Source: Akanthomyces muscarius (Eukaryota > Ascomycota > Sordariomycetes > Hypocreales > Cordycipitaceae). Taken from it: a stretch of DNA of 64,000 nt. The position numbers were made by a program, and so were the translations under genes. The notes beneath the pieces were generated by a model. That model was given only the letters and a program-made list of their open reading frames with translations, ran no database searches and was not told the DNA's origin. Positions 54,999 to 64,000 of the stretch are shown one piece after another. The stretch's first letter is position 1. Each line of letters starts with the position of its first letter. The stretch covers positions 3,348,001 through 3,412,000 of the forward strand of contig NC_079244.1 of assembly GCF_028009165.1 (NCBI RefSeq). Reading direction: 5' to 3'.

Positions 54999-57294
54999 GA
55001 TGATGAATTGTTTTGCGCCGGCTGCAGACGTCTGTTGATGAATGTGCCGTGGTGCAGAGAGCCTGGTGAAAATAGGCCTTGCTCGTAGCTCTGCGACTCT
55101 GATTTTGGAGCCCAACGGCCCCACACAACCAGATGGCAGCCTGCTACTACAAACGCGCGTGTCGCGCAACTTTGTTCTGCTTTTCCACTTGCATACCTGC
55201 TTTCGCCAATATTTCGCCTGTGTGAAACGTATTTCTCAAATAAATTTCCTTTGCAATCCGCTCTGCTACACCCTTTTTCTGCTCATTGCTTGTGCGAGAA
55301 TGGCTTTATTGAGTCACGTGGCTGCTCATCTCACAACCAGAAATTGAGCTGGAACTGACATGGTTCTCCTTTATATCTGCTTGCTTTTGCACCATGCAAC
55401 CACTCGAAGCAGCAGACCTTTTCTTGCAACGCCATATATTGAGCACTTCTTCCACCGGCTAGACTTGTTTGGAGCGAGCTTTCCGGCCACGAGCTCCATG
55501 ACGCTGTGCCTCATCGGCTCACCTGGATGCGCGACGGAGAAGAACCTTTTCGGCAATCCAATGTTTGCAGGTCCACGTGGATTAATTTCGCAAGTCATTG
55601 GGAGGATTATTTCCTCAGGATAAGTACGAGGCCATACTATGCCATGAGCCACCCTTTTCTTTTGTCATATCTTTCTATTTAAATACACACATTCTTATGC
55701 TCATCGCGCTTGGTCAGAAGTCTGGCTTGCATGAACATGAGGTTTCAACCAAAGACTGCAGTGAAGATAACCCTAGCACACGCTATTTCGGGAATCTCGT
55801 GTCTCTCCACTACGCCAGAGTCGCCTGCCGAAAGGCTGGTGTCTTTGGGAAGTGGCAGTGCCACCATCATGACCGCTTCCCACAAGAACAGAAATCTGAG
55901 CAGACCTTCTCCAACATCTCCCCTCCCTACTCCAGCATCGCATGGGAACGCGGACAGACCACACGTCACTCGACATCCTTCAATAGGTCGCCGACAAAAT
56001 CATCATGAGCCTGCTCTCAGGCAGGGGACCCAATCGCTTCACTTCTCGACTCGAAAATGATTTCGACATAGCCGCAATGACCGACAACCTCTTACCAAGA
56101 AAGCAACACCGGCCTGCGAAAGTGCGCTCTTTGCTACATGTTTCAAGAAACAATTTATAGTTTTCAAGCGGAGCAGGCTGAGAAATTCATTTTCAAACTC
56201 GAGAAGCTGAACACTCGCGGTTCCTTTTGATTCGACGCATTGGCTCAACGCTCGAGCGACAACCAGGGAATCCGGGAACTCGTGTGCTGCTGGCATAGCG
56301 GAGGGAGATATTCGGGCCGGGGAAGGATTGGTATTTGGAAAATACACAAACAAGATACGCTTCTTTTTGTCGGAGACGATGAAGGAAGTTTTATATAGTG
56401 TTTTCGACCCGGTGATGACCCAGAGTCCAAAAAGCCAAATTTGCAGCTCAACCACAGCATCGACAAGGGCAAGGGGAAGAAGCATGAAGGGGGCAGCAGG
56501 GGAGGAGGAGAACGAAAAAGGATTTTTCCACTGGCAGGACCGTGGTTGGTGTGCCGATCTTTTGCTGATGCCGCGGAAGGGTTGAATCGAGGTACATGGT
56601 TGGGTCAGACCTGGCGGGGGGCGTCGAGACGTATAACCAAAGAGTGCCTCGGTACTCTCTTGGTTTTGCCCTCTTCTGTCCTCGTTTGGCTTCTGTCTTG
56701 GCGTCTCTTGTCCTTGTGTTCCTCTTCCTGCCCAGCTCGCATTGGGCCTTCATGCTGGTTACTGTTCTGCCACGCTTCATCCAAACGTCTTCTGTTCTCC
56801 TGGTGCTGCTGCGACTTGTTTCGACTCTGCCCGCATTTTGTCCCAGCAGACCTAGCTCATGCCTTCGAGCGTGGGCTGGTGCTGGCGTCCTGTGTGTTGC
56901 CCGTGAGAACTCAAGAGAGCTAATCTGAGGGTCTTTGCTTTTATTTTCATCAATCTACAATAGTTATGTTTCTGCGCATTGTTATTCTGCAGAGGGTTCT
57001 GCGTGCCCGTGTCGTTATTCATCCCACATGCGTTTGGAAGTATATATACGAATTTTATTTATATTAGGCTCTGCAATGGAGTCCCATCCGACATCATAGC
57101 TTCAACGACGATCCATGCCAGATCAGCTACTTTTTAATCAAGCGTACAAAAATACAAGCTGTGCCCTTTTATTCCATTTCAAAGGCACAAATCCATGCAC
57201 AGAAAAACCAACCCACATTGCACATGTTCCCATCGACCTTGCAAGTGTTCACTTCTATTCATTTTTTCAAGTCTTCAGTCTAATCCACCCCCTT
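54999..57294. other. 2.3-kb intergenic region
   Basis: Isy1 promoter at left and Wbp1 3' flank at right. Overlapping frames near 55598-56060 have Ser/Pro/His-rich translations but no domain, start context or splice chain, so I do not call a gene. Transcribed leader or unannotated RNA is possible. Confidence 0.45.
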
Positions 57295-58896
57295 CTACTG
57301 CGTCTTCTTAGCCTTGTCCGTAGGCTTGCTATACATCCAGAGGGCGGAAAAGGCCACAAAGCCGGACACGGTGGCAGCGATGCCCGAGATCCAGGGCCAG
57401 GCGCCTGAGATGGCGTAGCTGCGCGGCCACTCGTCGTGGGCCATGTGGCGGACGCTGACGGTGCGCTTCTCCTCGATGCTGGTGAGGAAGGGGCGCTTGT
57501 AGTTGACGAGGAAGTTGAAGATGCCGTGCTGGTCGGGCGTCGTGAACTGCACGCCATAGGTGGCGGCGTCGTCCGTCTTAGCGACGGGGGTCAGGTCCAG
57601 GCGGTGAAAGGGCGACAGCATGGAGAATTCGAGCTGGAGCGCATCCTGCTCGGGCAGGGCAAAGGGAACCCACTTGTCCCAGCTGTACTCGGACAGGGAG
57701 ATGGAGTATGTCTAACACGGCAGTATTAGCGAATTGATCAAACGGCCGGTCCTCCTTGAGACTGCGTGCGCCCAACGTACCACATCGTTCTTGATTCTGT
57801 AAAGGCTAGGGTTGGGCTCGTCGCTGCCGACCAGGCGGTGCTGGACATCATTGACGCGGACGACGCCAATCTCCTGAAAGGTCCAGCCCGAGAGGCGGCG
57901 AGCAAACTCCTTGTTCTCCGTCTTGGTCTTGGGGCCGTCCACCTTGGCGACCTTTGCGTCGAGCCACTTGTCCTCGAGCATGGCGGCGCCGACAACGGAC
58001 ACGCGGGCCGAGTTGCGCGCCTGGAGGGCCGAGACGAGGGCGAGCTGCCGGCCGGCGGCAAAGAGCTCGTCCGGCTCGACGGTGGCGGCCTGCTCCTTGG
58101 GGTTGTAGCTGTAGGCGGTGTCGGGGGCGCGGAGGATGGGCGTGAGCAGGTGGCTGTTGCCGAGGACGTGGCCGGCGGTGTGCGGGACGGCGAGGACGGC
58201 GCCGCCGGGGAGCGCAAAGTAGGGCTTGACGCCCGCGCGGGCGTTGGGCGTCGGCGTGTCGAGGACGAGCACGTCGTGCGCCTCGGCGGCCGAGACGGTG
58301 TCGTAGTGGAAGTGGTCGACGACGGTGCCCGTGCGCTCGGCGGGCAGGGATATGTCGAGCTCCGCGAGCAGCGACACGATGGAGCTCGTCGTCGGCGTCG
58401 TCGACGATAGGCCGACCATGATGTTGCCCTGGGCGTTGATGAAGTCGACGAGCAGGTTCGGGGTCAGGTTGGGGCCGAGAGCTGTTTGAGCGAATGGGCG
58501 ATTAGCAAGGTGCAAGTTTCGCAGTAGCGAGTTCGCAGTATGTGTGGATAAGTTACCTTTGACCTTTGTGGGCAGGAAGATGAGGTGGTCGTATTTGCGC
58601 TCGCCGAGATCAAACAGGCTGAGCTTCTCGCTTCTGGGCGTCTCGTAGTTGATGTCGAAGCCGCGAGCTAAACGACGAGGGGGGAGCAGTCGGTTAGTAA
58701 TGACTCAATTCGGCATTTCGTCGTTCTCTTTGAATCGGAATAGCGAAAACTCACCAGCCAGATCACCAAAGAATTGTCCGTATGCCGCCTTGTCAGCCAC
58801 GTCGTCGAGAACGACGAGCAGGCGAGAGCCCGTGGTGCTCAGCGCCGACGTGGCCGCCGCAAGGGCGGAGATGACCACGCTCAACGACAGCCGCAT
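57295..58896 (-). CDS. wbp1: oligosaccharyltransferase subunit Wbp1/OST48
   Basis: Essential beta subunit of the ER oligosaccharyltransferase, which attaches glycans to nascent proteins. Four exons are inferred: 58896-58755, 58667-58557, 58481-57781 and 57711-57295, with 87-, 75- and 69-nt introns, giving 456 residues. A signal peptide (MRLSLSVVISALAAATSALS) is followed by RLLVVLDD. GFDINYETPRSEKLSLFDLG and YDHLIFLPTKVK are the family core. A single C-terminal transmembrane helix (about 425-445, ISGIAATVSGFVAFSALWMY) ends in a short cytosolic tail with KKTQ, a dilysine KKxx ER-retrieval signal. It looks intact. Confidence 0.93.
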
Positions 58897-59756
58897 GGTA
58901 ATCTGATTCTTGTAGTTGTATAAAAGGGTAAAGAACGACAAGAAACAACAAAGCGGCTTGGTAGATTGACGTGGGGAAGAAGGGCGTGTTAATATGTTCC
59001 ACGAAGGAAGCTTCAAGGAGCTCTGGGGTTTTGGTCTGGATACGTAGCCTTGGCTGGTAGGCGGGGCCCATCTAGGCTTAGCGCATTTCTTCCGCTTGAT
59101 GCCGCGCGGTGCCTGGTGTGGAGAGTCGATGTGAAGCGAGATGTGAAGCATTTGCTACCAAGTATTACACATACCGTGTTGACTTGGTCTTCATATCTTT
59201 TTGTCATGTTGGTCAATTAATCAACCGTAGAAGCACTCGTCGCACTCCTTGAATATGTCAATTCCACCTCGTCAAAGGTCGCGGGCCGGTGGTGAATCAA
59301 ACAGCTGTCGGCCATCTTCAACCATCTTTCCAGAAGTCAATTGGAAATCCATATCTCTCTTGATTCATTTTCTTCAAATCAGATCTTGTTCGAGCCATCT
59401 ACAAGCTCACAGCGCAGTCCTGCTGCTCTGCCAACAAGTCGTCCTCTGTCCAAGAAATTACGGGTCAGGCCGCCCGATCACCCAATAGCAGCGCCGCTAA
59501 ATCCGCCCGCCAGACTGCGACGTTTTCCCGGAGCTTCAACACCTCCATCATCCCATCACCACCTTTCCTCCTCGTTCCTCCTTCAACGACACACCGAAGC
59601 CCTTGCGCCGCCGCGAATCCACGTACGTCCCTAACATCCGATCAATTGCCGATCCCGCGAAAGCACCCGTGCCCTTTCTCCGCCGCTGTGGCCGAAAACC
59701 CGAACCAAAACACCCACCCGCCGCCGCCCGTACTAATGCCCTCTCTCCTAGCAACC
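58897..59756. other. intergenic, divergent promoters
   Basis: Lies between Wbp1 (-) and the complex I subunit (+), so it holds both promoters. Two ATGs (59735 and 59757) are in frame with the complex I gene. I use the second because it gives the normal mature-type start MSAAPLFW. Confidence 0.5.
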
Positions 59757-60129
59757 ATGTCCGCCGCGCCTCTCTTCTGGTCAACCCCCCTCAAGTACTG
59801 CCGCTGGGCCGCCCGCGAGAAGCCCGCGCTCTTCTGGTCCGTCGTCATCGGCGCCGCCGGCCCCCTCGCCATGCCCATTGGCCCGCCCATCCGCCGCTGG
59901 CTCGGCGACGTCGACCCGGCCCCGGTTCCCGTCACGTATCCTGGTGCGTTTCCTCCCCTACCCGTCCATACGGCTTTTGCAGCCCAGAAAGACTACGAGA
60001 CGAAAAGAATCTTGTGATTTTAGAGAAAACACAAAAGAGGCAAAACCCCGTAGCTTGCTAACATGGTCTTCTCTGTCTATAGTCCCTGCCGGTCCCCGGA
60101 AGCAATTGACGGGTTACGACGACGAGTAA
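59757..60129 (+). CDS. NADH:ubiquinone oxidoreductase 9.5 kDa subunit (complex I)
   Basis: Small accessory subunit of mitochondrial complex I, as in Neurospora. Two exons, 59757-59943 and 60083-60129, with a 139-nt intron, give 77 residues. It has FWSTPLKYCRWAAREKPALF followed by a single hydrophobic helix (SVVIGAAGPLAMPIGPPIRR) and the C-terminal PAGPRKQLTGYDDE, matching the family. The short hydrophobic protein needs no cleaved presequence. An alternative start at 59735 would add seven residues. Confidence 0.88.
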
Positions 60130-60672
60130 GAGACAATTGAAAAGAGAGCATACATATACAACAAACGGAAAGCACATTGGCGAAAGTCGAAACCGTGGAG
60201 GCTAGGTCTTGTCCATCCAGGGTGATTGGCAGGGGGGATATCATTTAAGCAGTGGAGGAAGACCCTGTAACAGTACAACATTTACGCGAACGGGAGAAGC
60301 TCCGGGAGATTTTTCTATTCTCTCTGGAGCTTTTTGTCTCTCGCCCTTTTCTCTTAAGATTTCATATATAGATATCACAAGACTGAACAAGAACAACAAC
60401 TTCAATTGAAAGCAATAGTTTCTTTTGTCCAGGCAAACGCTGTCCTACTCGTGAATGAGCCTCCCCCCGCGTTTGCTCAATGCAAGACCAAAACAATGCA
60501 AAACCCCAATGCTTCTATGCAGGCAGCGTCTTTCTCCCTCGGATCAGTATAAACAAATCTATAAGAATTTCCAAAAATCACCCCCCTTTCCATTTAATGT
60601 CATTCAACTCTTATCCCCCGTCCGTTTGCCCTTGGGCGATTTCGTGTGTGAAAACCTTCTACAAGGACTTCT
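60130..60672. other. intergenic between convergent 3' ends
   Basis: AT-rich 3' flanks of the complex I subunit and the BEACH gene. No gene is supported. Confidence 0.5.
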
Positions 60673-63600
60673 CTATCGATCCCTGCCTGCAAAATTCCAT
60701 TCAAACTGCGACAGCGTTGTTAGTGTCTAGGTACGGATCAAGAAACGACAGCCGTCGGCAACTCACAACTCTGCCGTCTTCGTCTCCCGTGTACACGCAG
60801 TTGGGCATCGGGCTGATGCAGGTGATGCCCGCACTGACATTGTCGCGCCGATCTGACTTGTAGTCGACGTGGTCCAGCCGTCGGAGGTGCTCCAAGGACC
60901 ACCGGGCCCGGCTGTGGCTCTTGCGCCAAATGTTGACGACGCCGCGGCTGTGGCCAGTAAAGATGAGCTGGTTCTCCAGCCACTCGTTGCCGGCGCCTTC
61001 GTAAAATGCGCACGCGTGCACGTAGTCGTCCGGGTCTGGGCAGACGTTCTGGTCCAGTATGACAGACCCGTTCAGTGTGTACAGGATGACGCTCGGTCCC
61101 GAGCAGAGTAGAATCTCGCCCGACACGTCATTGATGCGCGCGCACTCGACTGGACGCACAAGCGGGAGCTTGCGAATAAACGTCAATTGGTTCAGATCCC
61201 ATAACAGACCCTGGCCATCGGCTGATACGCTCACAAAGGTGCTAAAAGACTTGCTGACAGCAATAGCCGTGATGGGCGTCTTGTGTCCAAACAGACTAGA
61301 CTTGGGCACAAGCTCAACGGTCTTGCCCGGGCTCGTAATGACATTGTACACGGAAACAACACAGTCTTCCCCCGCTGTGATGAGAGTTTTGGAGTCCGCA
61401 AAGCCGGCGCACGAGATTTGTCCAATGTGGAGGTTCTCAAACAGGCCAGCCGGCTACAACATGTTAGCATTACACCTTATTGTCGGAACGAAGCACCTTA
61501 CCTTGCGGTTGTCGCTGAAGAAGAAGCGGACTGTGTTGTCGGCATAACCCCATTCAAGGAACTTGTCATATGGCGGCAAATTCAGGCGGAATGGCGAAGC
61601 GCACAGCAATCGATCCAACTTCCGTGCGTAGATGAGAGAAGCTACACGTTCATGCGATTCTATATAGTGTTAAAAGTCGGTCACATAACTGACATGATCG
61701 CAGGCGTACATACCTATAAGTGGATTCGGGAGGCACATGAGCGCCTGCACCGACGAGTCAAGCCGCTTTACTGGGCATTTTGCGTTCTCGCGTGGCGGAT
61801 GCGGCTTGGTAAACACTTGGTGCGGCGTCTGTCCAAAGTTGTGAATGACACCCGCAGTGATAGCTCGCTCATTCGCGTCCGTGATGCGGTCCAAATCGCT
61901 GGCGCCGGCATACGACAAATGATGGAAAACGTTCAAGTTTTCCACGGCCGCTTCGCCTCGCTGCTTGAATCCAAAGATCAAATCGATCCAGCGGTGGAGG
62001 TTCTCGCTCACATATCGGCTCTCCAAGGCTTCGCGATGCTTGGCTATGAAAATCTTTGGGTCGCCCTTGGCCCAGGGTGGCAGGACGACGTTGTCAACCT
62101 TGACGCCGTTGCTCTGTCGCCGGCCAAAGTCGTACCCGTTCACGTTGGTCAGAAATTCAGGCAAGCAGAAGAATTCAGGAATGAGTTCTCGGACGTCCGT
62201 CTTGTTGCGGCAAGACGCCGACTTCCAAGCATCTGGGATTGACTGAAACAGTCGATCGGCGTGATCGAAGCTGTCGCCTTGCAGCAAGAGGTAGGACTGC
62301 ACAAACGGAGGCAGACGAATGAGGTAGGACGAAACAATCATGGCAGACGAATAGTGCGTTCCGTAATGAAACGGCGCTTGTTCAATCTCCTTCAAAGCAT
62401 TGTACGTTTCAACAAAGCCCTGTACTCGTTCCTGGGTCTGGGCACCCATAGGCTTGGACAGATCACGAAAGCTGGCGGGGTCGTTCAAGTCTAGCTCTTC
62501 GCTCGTAAAGTCAGCGAGAACCCAGGGAAACACCGGGTACTGCGTCAAGTCGTTGAATGTCCTGCCTGCCATAGTGTTGACCATCATGAGGTAGTGAAAG
62601 TTGGACATTTCACCTTTTTGCCAGCGCTTCATGAGCGGATTCCATGATGACGTGTTAAACAGTGTTCCCAGCTTGGAGCCAATGCCTTGCTGCGATTCAT
62701 CAAAGTTTTTCAAGGCCTCCAGCCTCCACGCATCTTCTGGGTTGGGCAAAGCATGGGCAGCACTGGTGTGTGGCGCTTTGGAGAGCATCTTGGTAAACAT
62801 TTCGTCTCGGACAGCCGTGTTGATCGCAGTGAGAAGGTAGCTGCGGCCATCGGTGAAGAAGATCTCGATAGCGACATCACGGAATAAGAAGCGGCGTTTC
62901 GATATACTGATGGTGTCCTGCCACTTCCAGTGCCTGGACTCTTGGTCCCGATTTCCGGCTGTTTGTCGCTTCTCTAGAGTCTTGGCCCCCGTAACAATCC
63001 GCGTAAAGGGGTCGCGTTCCTCCAACGGGGCTTGCCAAACGTTGACAATGTCTCCAGTGGCTGTCTGAAACACATTGTCCATCATGTACAGTGCATCTTT
63101 GCCGATAATGAGTATTCCTTCGCAAGCCTCGAGTCCGGTAACGCGCGAAACGTTGTAGGCTGCTTGAACTTGGTCGCCGTGCTCCAGTCGGCGCATAACC
63201 TTCCGGTTCTTGTCCTCAAAGTTCTCATCTAGATCATTGGCGTCATTTGGATCCTCGATGAGCTCAAAGTCGTCTTCCGGCGCAAATCCAGCATCTTCTT
63301 GTTCCAGTGACAGCTCACTATCAGCTTCGGTGGCGGCCCCGGGTGTGGTCGTCTCCGGCGTTGTGGCCAGTGTTGGCGTAGCGGGCGCAGCGCTTGGCGA
63401 GTTACTCGCCGCTGTATTAACTCGTAAGGCTGCTGCTGCGACTCCCTTCTCTTTGGAGCGGTACTTTTCCATATCTGTAGAGAAATCTGGCAGCAGTCGT
63501 AGACGCATACGGTTTCGCCCTTCGGTCCGGTCAAGCTTCCATTTCAAAGGTCTGGGGTCGCTAAAAACAGCGCCAGGCCTTCTCAGGTCCATCTCCATTT

Positions 63601-64000
63601 TCTTGTATGCCGAGATGAGGAACGACAGGTCGTCTTGCTGATCTTGAAGGAGACGTTGGTACTTGAAGTGCTCGGAGTTGTATATGCTCTTCATCCAACC
63701 CTTGTTCCCAGTCTCGTGATCTGCCAGAAGCTTGTCTTTTGCAGCACCTTCCACATACCATTGCTTCAATTTATCCCTTCGTTTGGAGAAGCGCGTCTTG
63801 GCCGTCTCCTGTGTGCGCATGTTCTCGATGCTGACGAAATTCTCCCACGTCTTTGCCATACCTCCAAAGAACAGCGAATCCAGAGACGGTCGATTCTGGT
63901 CCACCCACGCGATGAACACGTCGTCATCCAATTCCGTAATTTTGAAAAAGTCATGAAGAACTTGCTTCTGGCCGGGAACCATAAAAGAGCGAATGAGAGC
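60673..64000 (-). CDS. BEACH-WD40 protein (Bph1/neurobeachin-like), 5' part beyond window
   Basis: C-terminal part of a large membrane-trafficking scaffold, truncated by the right edge. Exons seen: 64000-61714, 61659-61502, 61453-60767 and 60705-60673, with 54-, 48- and 61-nt introns; the frame is open to the edge. Order of domains: a linker; a PH-like region (GILIIGKDALYMMDNVF...RFLFRDVAIEIFF); a BEACH domain (MKRWQKGEMSNFHYLMMVNTMAGRTFND, YPVFPWVLADF, PFHYGTHYSSAMIVSSYLIR, LIPEFFCLPEFL, LHRWIDLIFGFKQRG); and WD40 repeats ending GRVFEWNFAG. The last exon supplies the terminal WD strand. It is related to yeast Bph1 and human NBEA/LYST. Expected full length is over 2000 residues, so most of the N-terminus is missing here. 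Confidence 0.92.

Noticed and set aside
55598..56060. Overlapping Ser/Pro/His-rich frames
   Set aside because: No domain, no splice chain and no clear start; kept as intergenic.
57766..58410. Plus-strand frame of 214 codons
   Set aside because: Antisense shadow of the Wbp1 gene; Gly/Val/Arg-rich with no domain.

Overview
The window is nuclear DNA of a filamentous ascomycete. The genes are dispersed on both strands and carry short GT-AG introns (about 48-214 nt), many with a CTAAC-like branch site. The gene families are typical of Pezizomycotina: a Zn2Cys6 regulator, LaeA-like methyltransferase, PDR-type ABC pump, OPT transporter, Egh16/GAS-like appressorial protein and complex I 9.5 kDa subunit. 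A sordariomycete, perhaps Hypocreales, is my inference; no marker gene proves it. All gene models were built by joining open frames at splice sites read from the sequence, and every complete spliced model has a length divisible by three.

Left part (0.8-19.1 kb): a probable secondary-metabolite locus. Its core is a three-gene set known from mycosporine (UV-screening, gadusol-derived) biosynthesis: a dehydroquinate-synthase-like demethyl-4-deoxygadusol synthase (11357-12825, -), a family-3 O-methyltransferase (13690-14623, +) and a membrane-anchored ATP-grasp ligase (15093-16571, +). Around it lie a divergent cytochrome P450 / LaeA-like methyltransferase pair (6604-8556, - and 8828-10552, +), a GT32-type membrane glycosyltransferase (17900-19072, -), a GPI-protein-like gene (16741-17463, -), a sterol-glucosyltransferase-like gene (3341-6289, +) and a Zn2Cys6 regulator (852-2629, -). 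The core enzymes should make a cyclohexenone-amino acid conjugate. The flanking oxidase, methyltransferase and glycosyltransferase could decorate it, but that is inference.

Middle part (21-46.3 kb): secretion and transport genes. These are a secretory lipase, an MFS transporter, a 1527-residue PDR-type ABC transporter, a GH16-like secreted enzyme and an OPT transporter. They are followed by an Efm7/Nnt1-like methyltransferase, two convergent Nudix hydrolases, a conserved fungal unknown, a small doubtful gene, and a run of three secreted proteins (Egh16/GAS-like, a 148-residue secreted protein and an 8-cysteine secreted peptide) that resembles a small effector group.

Right part (47.9-64 kb): mostly housekeeping. 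It holds a mitochondrial MetX-type serine/homoserine acyltransferase, a long disordered protein, splicing factor Isy1, the oligosaccharyltransferase subunit Wbp1/OST48, the complex I 9.5 kDa subunit and the 3' part of a BEACH-WD40 protein that runs off the right edge. Several intergenic stretches of 1-3 kb show no supportable gene.
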